This document shows, in pieces, positions 1 through 13,000 of a stretch of 64,000 nucleotides of DNA. A program made the translations under genes and the position numbers. The notes under the pieces were generated by a model that saw only the letters and a list, made by a program, of their open reading frames with translations, was not told the origin of the DNA and did no database searches. Location of the stretch: assembly GCA_028829895.1 (NCBI GenBank), contig CM054179.1, positions 38,191,117-38,255,116 on the forward strand, read 5' to 3'. Origin of the DNA: Sinotaia quadrata. Its lineage: Eukaryota > Mollusca > Gastropoda > Architaenioglossa > Viviparidae. Numbering within the stretch: the stretch's first letter is position 1; each line of letters starts with the position of its first letter.

Positions 1-94
1 ATTCTGCCTACACAGATTTCTAATGACAAAAACTACCAGTATATGTACTTAATCAATACTGCCTATACAGTTGTATAATGCATATAGTTAGACA

Positions 95-420
95 AAACTG
101 TCTACAGTTTTCTATTGACAAAACTACATATAATTAGATTTTACTGACTACATATTTTTCTAGTGACAAAACTACATATAATTAGATTTTACTGACTACA
201 TAGTTTTTTAATGACAAAACTACATAATGAGACAATACTAACTACACACTTGTCTAGTGACAGAACTACATGTAGTGAGACAATCCAGATTAGAGTTTTC
301 TAATGACAACTATATGCAGTGAGACAATACTGACTAGACATTTGTCTAGTGACAGAACTACATGTAGTGAGACAATACTGACTACACATTTGTCTAGTGA
401 CAGAACTACATGTGACTGAT
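95..420. repeat. Minisatellite, about 48-53 bp unit
   Basis: Repeated unit of the form ctagtgacaaaactacat followed by gtgagacaatactgactacac, at least six variant copies, running off the left edge of the window. Confidence -1.
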
Positions 421-1330
421 TTAAATAAAATATATTACCATTCAAACAGCAATGTTACTGCTTTAATATAATTAAGAATACACATTTATTATACATACAA
501 TTATATATTTACTTGAGTATGGCAATATTTCAGTTTTATTTATATTATATGTTAAATTATTTTTAACAGATCATAAAAGAGGAGTAACTAATAAAACATC
601 AGTATATTCAGATCACATTCACACACAAGGTATTACACATGTAAAAACAAAACAAATAGTAAATAGCAATACATTATTTACTGTTCATATTTTTCATTCT
701 GTATACATTCTGTAGTAGATACACATAAATAGTAAAAATCTATACAAAAATCTAATATATTTGTATACACAGTTAAAGCCAGCAAACATCAAGATATACT
801 TCAAACTCTATGACAAAAGTATTTCACAGAGTTAGGCACGTGGCATGATGCACAGAAGATTATGCAAAGATAAGTGGAAATTCTTGGTCCTGTCTAACAT
901 AAAATAATAAAACACTTTCCAGTGGAAAGCATGCAAATCTGAAAACAAATCTGGAGTTAAAAGTTGTAAAGATATTAACTGTACTCGTCATCTGAGGGAA
1001 ATGTTAAGAAATACATCCATTGCATGTTTATGAATCCATTCATGATAATAATTTACTAAAAGTCTTAAAACAAAAAGCATGCAAGTCATAAATGTTAAAG
1101 AATATACCATAGATTAATTTATTAATTGCTAGATTCAGTAAAGTGCCATTAGGGCATTATGTAACATCTATTTTATTCCAAATAAACAACTCCTTTTTTC
1201 TTACTAAAACAAAATAAATCTAATTGTATTAATAGATAAATAAATAAACCCAAATCAAACCATAAATACTTGAAAACAACTCAAACAAATGGATAAGTGG
1301 TTAAATAGAAGCAAAAGATATTCTACATGC

Positions 1331-1580
1331 CATATACTAATGACTTTTATCACTAGCTTATTTTCATTTAGACTAACTGTTTGAACTTAGGCAACAAGTC
1401 TAGCATTAAATAAAGATTTTTGTGATTTACCATCAACATTTATTATTAACTCATATACTTCTGACTTTTATCACTAGCTAAGTTTCATTTAGAATAGCTG
1501 TTTGAACTTAGGCAACAAGTATAGCATTAAATAAAGACTTTTGTGATTTACCATCAACATTTATTATTAACTCATATACC
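1331..1580. repeat. Tandem duplication, 121-bp unit, two copies
   Basis: The segment starting catatactaatgactttt recurs 121 bp later with a few substitutions. Both copies contain ttgaacttaggcaacaagt and end in ttattattaactcatatac. Confidence -1.
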
Positions 1581-4159
1581 TAGGATTTATTTTATAGACT
1601 TCTTAGGTTAGTAAGCAGTTATTTAATGGTCTTAAATTATAAGAGGTAGTTTATTCAAACAAAAGCCATAGTAAATTGCTACGTAAATCACAAAAGATTA
1701 AAAAAATTAATTATAGTGTTCAAGGATTATTAATAATACTTTAAAAATAGGCACACCTACTTTGAAAATGCATCTGTTTTCTAAGCTGTATGACTATTAT
1801 CACCTGTGCCTTTAATGCATAAATCATTTATTAGTATAACAAAACATACATATGAAAAAAACTACTTGACATTTCACGTCTAAGGTTACTGGTTACATTA
1901 AGTAATGATATTTCATAGTAAAATAAAAAGGAAGATGTAAGTATTGATATTTTCTAGTAAAACAATAATTAGCTCCTTTAGATAAACAGATATAAGTCAA
2001 TAAAGTTACTAATATCACTCAACACAGCTATTTAAAATAATTTTTGAAAGGATATGTGTCAATATATAGACTGATTAACTCTAGGTGGAGCTGTTAGGAC
2101 TGGCTTGTACATGGGATGTTGGGAGTGGGCACAAAAAAACAACAACCAAGTTTGTATATATTAAGAAAACACTGACAGTTCATTTAATATTGAATCTATC
2201 TATCCCATAGTCTTGTTGATCGTTGGGGCACCACTGATGACCTGACAACCAGTTTCCTCCATTCCAATATCGAATAGGTATAGGCAAAATGTTTAGAGTG
2301 CAAAGAAAGGATATGGATTTTGGATCAGCATTTAAAAATAAGAGCAAATGTAATACTAAATAATAATAATGTTGATGGCACTTAAAACTTAAATACTGTC
2401 AAGGGATTACAAGTGCTACAAAAGGGCTTGGGGTACAGTGGTTCACTGACTAAATACAGGTTAGACAATTTTACTACTCTATGGGTTTCTGCTCTGAAAT
2501 AAAATGTAAATATATCTAAGCAACAATACTGGTAAGATGTCAAATTTTTGTTGTAAAAACAATATATAACACCACATACAAATTATGGTTATATTATCAC
2601 AATGTCTCCATCAATGCTGTAAGCAGTATTGTAACTGAATTGTAGCACAAAGCCATCTTTCCACTAATATGGAAAAAGAACCCAACACACTATTTTCTTT
2701 TTACTGAGTGTATGTATCCTCTACGATAAAAAGATATAAGTAACAGAGGGCACTTAGTTTTCACTTCTTTTTTTAACATATATATATATATATTTCAATA
2801 TATATATTGTTGCTTTGTCAGAGAAAGAAGTATTGCAAACAAGTGAATCAAGCTGCATCAAAATACTTGTAAAAGAAATTATTCGTAAAACATTTTAAAA
2901 ATATTTTGGCCATCGTAAAATTATCACATGAAAAGAATTTCAAAGTACAATTCCGAACCCCTGATCTCTCATGCTGAATACCCTAGGAAAATGAATAAAT
3001 TACATTCAAAAACTGTGAAAACATAGAAAACTAGATGTCCATTTCATATCTGCTAGGGACAAGAAATACAGCATTAATGAAATAATGATTACCTATTATG
3101 CAATTATAAAAGTAGCAAACTTGTACTCCATGATAATAAGGGTTGTACAAACATGTTCCCAATCCCAAACTCTGCTGCCTGGAGCAGTACAGAGTGTAAC
3201 AATGAAACACTGACATGCTGGCTTTGGGATAATGTTCATTATAATTTAAATAAGGTTGTTTCTAATGAGTGGGAAATTTATAATCTACATACCAAATACT
3301 ATTTCTCAAAGAGCAAAGCGAAAAAAAAGATTATACATAATCAATTAATAACCATCTCAACAATACTTTTTTTGCTGGCAAGATAAAAAGGAATAAACAT
3401 AAAACACATGAAACAACAGATGCATAACTTCTATTTTTCATTAAAATTAAGAAATACTGTTTACAATAATTACTGGTACTAAGATCAGTTAACCAATAAA
3501 ACTATTTGTCAACAACATAATTCACTGGTTTATGAATATATCAAAATATAATTGTGGTTGAGAATAATTATGCATATCCAGACAGTAGTTAGAAACTTTT
3601 AGGGGACAATTATTATCAGAAGAAATGATTTTTAATATCCATGTAAAAATGTCAAAATATGAGAATCTAGCCTGTTAATGGGCTAGATTTAAATTTGCCA
3701 GTATTTTTTTAAATTAAGATTTATTAATAACTTGTATTAAGTTACTTAAAATGGTTTTTAAAGTGTTACTTCTTACAATCATTTAATACATGATGAATAA
3801 TTAAATATTACACATTTCAGATATAACTGCAGTTAACTAATGTTTCAAGCCCAAATTACACCAATACATGTATAGCAAAAAGTGTACACAGCCAGCTGTG
3901 TTTCTTAATTTTTTATATTTTAATTAGTTAAAAAAATGTAATAAGGTATTCATAATCATTTAAAATTATTCATATTGTAAAGTACTGAACTAATTATAGA
4001 AATAATGATTGCTATTAGATGACAAAAGCTATTATAAATAGGTGAAATGCCGGACTAAGACCAGTGCTAAAAACATACCAATACTTTGAAATAGATAAGT
4101 TTACAAAATAAAAATAAGATAGAAAAACTATATTTTATCTGAAATCAAACATTCTCAAG

Positions 4160-4360
4160 AGTGATCTGATTACACCAGGTTGGTACACTTGCTAGCATTC
4201 TATTGGCATGTAAACACTTCCTCTACAGTGACCTGATTACTTCATGATGATAATTGGAAAGCATTTTATTGGCACATAATCATTTCCTTTAAATATACCT
4301 GATTGCCTCATGCTGGTGCTCTGGCAAGCATTCTATTGGCATGTAAACACTGACAACTTT
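4160..4360. repeat. Minisatellite, about 67-bp unit, three copies
   Basis: Copies begin ctgatta or ctgattg near 4165, 4233 and 4299 and share gcattctattggcatgtaaa. Divergent. Confidence -1.
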
Positions 4361-5814
4361 CACTTCAGACTAGAGATATATATAACCCATTTTAATAAAA
4401 AAGAAGCAAAAGACGGACATATATTTGACATGAAAAGTACAAAGCTAAATTTTCTGTCTTTCTCCAAACAGGATCTCTTAAACTTCCTGTAAAAAAATTG
4501 CCAAATGTTGCATCAGTCTGAAATCAGCTGCATTACTTGTATCTTGTCCAGTTTCCATGGATATGGCACTTATAAGCAGTTGTTAATGCACAGTGGTCGA
4601 ATCAGCCGGAGCACCTGAAGACAATTGAAGATCGGGCACAAACACACAACAGTTAAACACTAACATAGACATATCTATAGTAAAGTTAAGAAAATAACAG
4701 TCACTTAATAAACAAACAAACAAAATAATAGAAAGAGAAAGTGGTGGAAGAGAAAGAGAGGGAGAAGAGATGAACCATTCTGAAATGATCAAAATATGGC
4801 AACCATCATCCAGAAATAAAGTGAATAAAAACGAAACTGGAACACAGTGTGTGGGTACAAAAACCAAACTCTGTTACAACAGACTTAAACTAATTTAATG
4901 CAAACTCAAGTATAAGGAACTGAAGATATCAAGAAAAAAGTAAATGAAAAAAGTGTATGCTTAGTACTGTAGATCAGCAAATTAATGAAAGTTCAGAAAG
5001 AAATTTCTTCAAAATAGAAAATAAAATCCTTTACTAAAATGAACAAAATATTGCAATATGAATTAATCAATCAATCTTAATAAATAAATAAACTGTAAGG
5101 TTCTTAACAATGACTATGTGCAAAGTTATCAAAATTGGTATTTAAAGCAATTAATGAACATTAAGAAAAAAAATATACCTAAATGATAGCTGAAGAAAGC
5201 TTATATTCTTAAAGCTAAGTGGCTAGATTTCAAAGGTATGTTTCAATACAAAAGGAACTGTTTAAATAAACCCATTCATATATACCTGTATTTTAAAATG
5301 TCTTTGTACAATATAATAAGTGATTACCTTCAAAACCTATTAAGTCTTCCTAATAGGACATTAATTTTTATGGGAGCCAAACTTATATAATTCTGCATCA
5401 GTGCATATAAAAACTGATGGTGTTCAATAAATATATTTTAACACAGTTTTTATACAAAATCTACTAATTTGATCAGAGTAACTAATATACAGGTAAAAAA
5501 CTGGGTAATCACTGCTTTTAATATATAATTGTTTTCATAATGAAGACTTCATCAAAAAGAGTGTTTCATGCAATCTATAAAAATCAAAAAGACAGACAAA
5601 AGGCTATTGTTCAACAAATTTAAATAAAGATTTAAATCAAAAAGTTTGTTGATTAATTAATAAAAAATATTAAAAAATAAATTAGGTTAATCTATCTTAA
5701 ATTTAATACATATAGCTGTTTCTTAATTTTTATTATTATAATAATAATGGGTAAATTTAATGAGCTGTTAGAAAATCAAAAGATATGTTGCTTACAGTTT
5801 CTAAACAAATTTAG

Positions 5815-6320
5815 AATACTTTGCAAGGTCACTGACAGACTTTTGTATAAATATAGCTTAAACCAGTGAATACTTAGTCAGCAAGGTTGTTGACTGAGAC
5901 TTTTGTATAAATATAAGTAAACCAGTGAATACTTAGCAGCTAGTTGGTTGAGATTTTTTTATAAATTTAGGTTAAACTAATGAATATTTAGCAAGGTTGA
6001 TGACTGAAACTTTTGTATAAATTGAGTTTAAACCAGTGAATAGTTAGTCAGCAAGGTTGATGACCGAGTCTTCTGTATAAATTTAGGTTAGCAAGTGAAT
6101 ACTTAGCAAGGTTGATTGAGACTTTTCTGTAAATTTGATGCATGAGACTTGTGTAAATTTATGTTAGCAAGTGATTACTTAGCAAGTTTGATGCATGAGA
6201 CTTGTGTAAATTTAGGTTAGCAAGTGATTACTTAGCAAGTTTGATGAATGAGACTTGTGTAAATTTAGGTTACCAAGTGAATATTCAGTCAATAAGTTGT
6301 TGCTGCTGAAGTGTTTGTAT
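5815..6320. repeat. Minisatellite, about 45-60 bp variable unit
   Basis: Eight or more variant copies of agcaaggttgatgactgaga, ttttgtataaatttaggtta, aaccagtgaatacttag. The right part uses a shorter unit. Confidence -1.
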
Positions 6321-7399
6321 AAATTCCAGTGAAGACATCCATAAAGAATGTTATTTTGTATTAGTAAAAATTCAATGTCAACCCAATGGGAATTCAATCA
6401 AATAGTCTTGAAAAAAAAAAGGAAGAAACACAAATTAATAATAATAAAATGACTATTACAAAACTGAAGATTTTGAAGCATAAAGACAAACATTCCATAT
6501 CCATTACCAATGTTGTGTGAAAAGGATATATTTTGTTGAATGAATGATAACAAACATATATATCTTTAGTAAATGCATGTCTGATTGATTCAAACAAAAA
6601 AAGTATTACACATTTATTTACATTACATGCATAAATAGAAATCTTGAGAAACCCAAGTGATCTCAAATACAAATCACAAGCAATGATAACAATGTGAAGC
6701 TTGTAAAAGCAAATAAATTACAGACAAAAGTTTACATCAAGTGAAAAACTTAATCAAAACAAAAACAAAAATATGATATTTAGATTTAAAAAAATAAATA
6801 TATATAGTCCATGATTATTAATTTATAACTCACCTCAAGAGTTTTAGTGGTACTGAGACTTTTTAGCAAAATGGATCTCATACTATTGAAACTATTTCTG
6901 CAGATTATAGTCTAGTATTTATAAACTTTAACTGAAAGTGATTTTATGCAAAGAAACTAAATTAAGTTTGCAGTTAAAATAAAAGATAGAGAATTGTATT
7001 ACAAGTAGTGCGTGGACATTCAGAAACCAACAATTCTACAAAATAAAGAAATTAATCCATTACATAGCATGACCAACAATAATACAAAATAACAGAAATT
7101 TCCTCCTATTTCACAGCTTGACGTGAATGTTGAGCTTGGATCTTAGAAATAAAAAGCTTTATTATAATACTATGATTACAAAATATTTTTTATTATAATA
7201 CTATCACAGATGTTTAATAACACAACAAATCTCAAGATTACATCCAAAAAATAAAATTATTTAGAATAATTCAAAATCCTTTTAGTAATGACAGTTTGAA
7301 ACAAATATTGAGAGAATTTATAATTTCATGTACCTAGTTTAAAACAAAGACTGGAGAGAATTTGTTATGATTTTGTGCACAAGATTAGACTATGACTTA

Positions 7400-8060
7400 A
7401 CTCAGATGGAAATGAAATTAAGAAACTGAGAGAGGAGAGAGAGAATCAGATGGAGAGAGAGAGAGATGAGGTTTGTTTGAGGTTTTGTTCTATCAGCTTA
7501 AATCATTGTCTCTCAAAAGTGAAAATGAGGGTGGAATAGGGCACCAAGATTGACTGAAACGTAGGATTATATCAGTATATATAGGATTGTCTCTCAGAAA
7601 TGGAAATGAGAGAGAGAAAAAAATACACACACAAAGATTGATTGAGGTTTTGTGTTATATCGGCTTTTATGTGATTGTCTTTCAGAAGTGGAAATGAGAG
7701 AGAAGAAAGTCCAGTAATTGCAGTTTGTTTTTTTCTCTTTTGTGTGACACACACAAAGATTGATTGAGGTTTTGTGTTATATCGGCTTTTATGTGATTGT
7801 CTTTCAGAAGTGGAAATGAGAGAGAAGAAAGTCCAGTAATTGCAGTTTCAGGAATATATAGGACTATAGCTATCTCTCAAAAGTAGAAAGAAAAGGGGAG
7901 AGAAAGCAAAGACATATGTTTGAAGTTTCATAAATATATATGCCTATATGCCTTTAAAAAGTGGAAATGAGAGAGAGAGAGAGACATGCGTAAAAGTGAT
8001 TGTGGTTTTATAAATATATAAGCCTATTTGATTGTCACTCAAAAGTTGGAAGGAGAGCAA
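7400..8060. repeat. Purine-rich minisatellite with a near-exact 122-bp repeat
   Basis: Copies of agaagtggaaatgagagaga interspersed with gattgtctctca. A block of about 100 bp beginning acacacaaagattgattg at 7627 recurs 122 bp later at 7749. The + strand carries the GA runs. Confidence -1.
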
Positions 8061-9489
8061 GGAGGACAAGTCACAAAGTTTTTAATGAATTCTTATATTA
8101 CATCATTAAATGATTCTTAAAGCAATCTGAAAGAACAAAGACTGCTTGGGATTGTAAGCTGTTATTTTATTTTGAAAGACTACCTTTCACATCTGGTGAG
8201 TAGAAGATTGAACAAATATGGACCTAATTTGTTTTAATGGATGATAAAATATATTTAGTAATAATTTCAGCAATTATTTCCAATTTAAGTATTAAGTAAA
8301 TTCTCAGACTAACATTATAATAATGTTGAAAAACGTATGATAAGAAAAATCCAACAACAATGTAAAATGACCAACAAATGTGTCTAAACTTTTTTCATAT
8401 CAGGTTAACCTTAATGCAGAACAATCACATTTAATAACTAATATAATCCTGAATCATCACAGGATTTCTTAACAACACTTTAAAATATGATTTTATTTAT
8501 TTCACTTTGGCTACATACAGTAACTGATCATGGAATGTCTACATCTAAATGAAAATGATGCACAATCCCCCCCAAAAAACAATCCCTAAAACAACCTAAA
8601 CATCAGACACAAAAATGATTACTAAATATAGCTGTTGAACTAAAATGTAAAATTGCTTTAGCAATTTAACTCTATAGATCCTGATTTTTGTCATTTGAAT
8701 GGTTACATTATTTGCTTTGAAACAGTAATGTCACCCATACATTTCACAAATGATCAATAGGCACATAAAAACAGAAAATATGTGGTTTTATTCTACATAT
8801 GCATACATTATTTTATGTCCAATAAATTTTGGGAAATAAATATTTTTCTAAAACAAAAGGTTTTCACAGAACTAAAAATACACAGAAAGAGCAAAAATGT
8901 GTAACATGATATACTCAGTTATCTTTTATTAAAATGCAGTGAGTTGAAGAATTCCAGCCAGATTCCATTAATAGTCTTCCTATCCAATGGATATAATTTC
9001 TGATGTCCTAATTCACAATCATGCAGGCACAGTAAGAAATCAAAATCAGAGCAGGTACAAAATATAATATTAATACAAAAGATGATACCAAACTAAAAAA
9101 TGTCATAAATAAATCTGAATATGTATATAAATAAGATGTAATATGCATATAAAATGAAGCTGAAAAACTAAAAACACATTTCTTTAACTGAGCACAAATA
9201 AAGCAAAGTAAAATAAATACAGGCAAACAAGCTCTGATAACAGATGTAAAGTGAATTTTATAGTAACATTTACATCATAAACAAGTTTCAAACATGTCTC
9301 ACCAAACAATATTGGATTACTTAGTCTATATTATGTAGTTTCTACACTTTTATGATTTACTTTGAGAACATTCAACAGAACATTGGCATTATCATTTTAC
9401 ACTAGGCATGCAATAAAATATAAAGAAAATCCCCAGTTAACATCCTTTTGATTTTCTATCTTGCTCTCCACATTTTCTCAGATACTCAC

Positions 9490-9538
9490 TTTCTTTCTGT
9501 GCCTTGCATTCATTGACAGCTTTCTTAAGTGCATCACT
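9490..9538 (-). CDS. Candidate 49-nt exon of unknown gene
   Basis: A short coding-like stretch with an AG acceptor (ctttactaccag) and a strong donor (GTGAGTAT). It encodes SDALKKAVNECKAQKE plus one base. It lies 400 bp past the myosin stop codon and could be an exon of the next gene on the same strand, or chance. Reading through the donor gives SEYLRKCGEQDRKSKGC and a stop. The product is not recognised and no clear partner exon was found. Confidence -1.
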
Positions 9539-9943
9539 CTGGTAGTAAAGATATGACTACATGCATTCGTCATGAAAGATTTCAAATACTAAACTCATCT
9601 TTTCCCCAATTACAAATTGTCAATAATTTAAAAGTTTAAGAACTTATACAAAATATATTTAAGCTGCATAAATTTAATTACCATAACTTTAATATAGTGT
9701 AAGTATTTCCAAGTATCTGTATTATACTCTTTTTACAGGTTTAACAAAAAACGTTTTTCAAACTTTAGAACCAGAGCAGATCACAACTCTTTCTGACACT
9801 TGCATTTCACTCACCAATCTGCAGCCAATCAGAAACTTATTTTTCTCATCCCTATATTGCATAAGGAGTTGGTAATGAAAGCACTGATATAATTGGTCCT
9901 CTAACCACCCTCCCTGATCCCAATAAGGTAGTGTGACTAGTGA

Positions 9944-10067
9944 CTAGGACTCAATAATGTCAAAGCGATTGCCCTTCCTGGAGATTCTCACATTGTCACC
10001 ACCAACTTCAGGGTTTCCATTCTTGAATGAAACCTCCACAGTGTGACCCTTGAACTCAGCAACCATC
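9944..10067 (-). CDS. MYO1B: Myosin terminal coding exon and stop
   Basis: The last 124 coding nt, with acceptor gtttcag. It encodes MVAEFKGHTVEVSFKNGN and ends RKGNRFDIIES followed by TAG at 9944-9946. The closing V.F...G.....V....NR...I pattern is the usual end of class I TH1 tails. The 3' untranslated region continues to lower coordinates, and its end could not be fixed. AATAAA on the minus strand occurs at 8925-8930 and 8787-8792, and ATTAAA-like sites lie near 9.67-9.69 kb. Confidence -1.
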
Positions 10068-13000
10068 CTGAAACAAATACAAGAAGTATGATTTTATTTC
10101 TTTTCTTACTACTTTCCTTTTCTTGGCAATATAATTTCGAGTATGTTGCTGCAAGAATGAAATCAAGCAAAATGAAGGTATAATTCTTATATCTCCTCTT
10201 AAACATACACTTACACAGTAAAACTAATACATTTTGAATAACCTAAAAAAGACAAATTTAAATCATATTGTAAAAGAAAAAATGAAAATTATTTATTATT
10301 TGTAACATATTTAGTTTAACTTTGGGTAATGCTACAAAACTTGTGTTATTTACCTTCAAGCTACTTTGTTAAAATCTTAATCCCTCTGGAAGATCTTATG
10401 TTAGTTTGGCTGATGTTTACTTCTATTTAAGACTATCTCTAACTTACCGAGGAGAAATCTGAACCTCTGGTGGCTTGCCAGTTAAACTTTGTACAACCAT
10501 GGAAAGCTTTGCCACCACCTCAATGATATGTTCATTGCTGAAGACAAAATCTCCCTTTTTGGTCAAAATATCACCATTTTCTTGCTGTGGGAAAATGTGC
10601 AGGGAAAAATATGTGAGCTCAGCAAATCTTTAACATGTTTAAACAATTTCATTTCCTTAAGCAACAGTGCAATGTTAAACTATATCATTAATGACATAAT
10701 TCAAATTACTTTTATTTAACATTTCTGTTTACAAAATAAAATAAAACTAAATGTTGTCACAGAAATTTATGAGAATTTTAGGCAATCTGAAATTTAAATG
10801 ACATTATTTCTTAACTAATAGTCAAGGTTCAACCAATTATCTGCAAAGAATGACACATCTCTTTATGTAATTATGTGGTGTGTGTGGCACCTCTCTGGGC
10901 ACCCTTCACTCATTATGATTATTATTTACTAATTAATAACATATAATTAATTACAACTGATCGAGAATCTTAAGTTATACATGTCTCTCACTTGGCAGAT
11001 TATAAGAGTGTTGAAAAACAGAATAATAAGATAGACGTTTTACTGGTGCATAATATTCTGCAGGCAGAAACTTCTTACTAAAGGGAGTAATAAAAATCCA
11101 TCTTTTATTTATATTTAATGAGCCCTCATCCACCCACTATTACTCCAACATAAATTTTAATATATGTGCAAAATTTAATAATAAATTTATTGAATCAACA
11201 ATCAAATATAAACATGAATATAATCAAAAGAGTGTTGACATTTACATCACTTCACAACAATTTTTGATTAAACATTAGACACTCAATCAGTTATCTTAGC
11301 GTAGACATCAGCACTCAAATTAACATGTATATATAGTCAAGTTCATGGATATAATTCTTGCTGTGAAATGAGAGTGGAGTTTTAGAGAGATAATTATAGT
11401 CAATGTACATAACCTTTTCAAAGATGGCAGCTGTTGCTGGCATGTGTTCACAATCACGTGGTTTGCAACAAGCGGTTGTCTTTCTTTAGGTGATGGTCCA
11501 AAATACCCTTATAGGCACATTACACAACGGTTCCAGAATCTTCGATGCACTCACAAAGCACACCAAAGAGAATCATCCAGAACTTCATATGCACTATCAA
11601 ACACATCACACAGAATTTTCAAGAAACTTTCATGAATTCTTGAGACCAAACTCAAACCTCAATTTTTGCCATATTGGTTCTCTAATGGAATTCATAGGAA
11701 TCAACTTACAGGAACACATTACTGATAAGTTCAACAACAATGTTGGATACATACACCAACATGATCTGGCAGAGTACAGTAGTCAATGCAGTATGAAGTG
11801 GATCAAAAGCATCAAAGTAAAAAGACATGCTCCGTTCTGCAAAAGTCAAACTAAAGCATCTCTAAATTTCAGGCATATTTCATCTCTAAACTCTTTTCTC
11901 TTTTTATACATATTCTTAGCTTACAAATCCTGAAACAATATTCATTAGCCCAATACACATGCAGCATAAGAAATATAGCATTGATCAAAATTCACAAGTA
12001 TATAAAATGTAATCAAATTAGTGAACTTAGAAATAATGGTTCAATTACATTAAGCATTCGTTACATCACTTCTACTTGTTTTTATCCAAAGTTTTGGGAC
12101 TGTGTGTCTTAGTACTGGGGCAAATCTCTTTCACAAACTATGTTTGACTTAGATTCCATTTCACTTGATCTTTAAGTTTTAAATATTAAATTTACATTTG
12201 TCATTAACAATGCAATAAAACAGATTCATTTGTTCAGAGGAATCAAGACAAAGATGTCTTACCTTATGTAGGTGAATAACAGCAAGGTGGTCACGAAATG
12301 GTGAAGTGGAAATCTTAGTGACGAGACTGAGTGGTATCCGATATTTCTGAACTAAGGACTTCTGATCCAATAATAATACAGCTTTTGTGCTTATTGCCAT
12401 GAGTTTTCCAACCATCTGATGAAAAATTAATTAAAAGAGTGATGAATGTAATGTCAATATCTTTACAATTAATCAGAAGCACATTATCTGATTCAATAAT
12501 GTTCAATGAAGAGAATTGTAAAAAAATAATTATAATAGTTTTTTGTTAGAGTCATAAGATTAGATAAATTTCAACTAGTTTGGTCTTTTACAGAAATGTA
12601 GAGGTTATGAAAGCAGTGGGTTGGAAAACATTTTTTATCTTCTCTAGATTCTATCTTAGAAATTTCTCTCCTACAACTTCTGACCCTAAAGGGTCCCATG
12701 GCAGCTGCTCAATCATCCCTTGCCCTCTTTTATGATAAGTTTTTATTACATGATTATTTGCACTTCACATATATGGATATCAGAATGTTTATACATGTAA
12801 TTGTACTGGGGTATCCTCTACCTATTCATGATTTTTCTTTGGCAGGTGTGTTGGTTGTATAAAGGAAAAGGGCTTTCCACTCCCACGTAAAATTTCCTGA
12901 ATACTTCACAAAGATATGCATTTGCATAGAACCTCCTGGCCTCCCTCCTAATTTTCTCTGTGTACTTTACCTGGAGAGAAAGGGAGATAACTAGTTGAGG

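Larger units (their letters stand above)
421..9489. other. Downstream region, no confident gene
   Basis: AT-rich sequence past the myosin gene. Apart from the minisatellites listed separately I see no supportable gene. A possible last-exon tail on the minus strand near 4584-4622 (acceptor tcttcag, then GAPADSTTVH and a stop) and a coding-like segment near 2210-2300 are too short to call. (TA)n lies at 2779-2807. Confidence -1.

Noticed and set aside
2210..2300. Coding-like minus-strand stretch with RYWNGGNWLSGHQW
   Set aside because: Short, no splice borders and no family recognised; possibly a piece of an interspersed repeat.
3031..3216. 61-codon minus-strand open frame
   Set aside because: Isolated, no homology recognised and no convincing splice sites.
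12413..12415. ATG at the start of the TH1 exon as a gene start
   Set aside because: It directly follows a consensus acceptor, and the frame is continuous with the upstream exon at 16587-16722.
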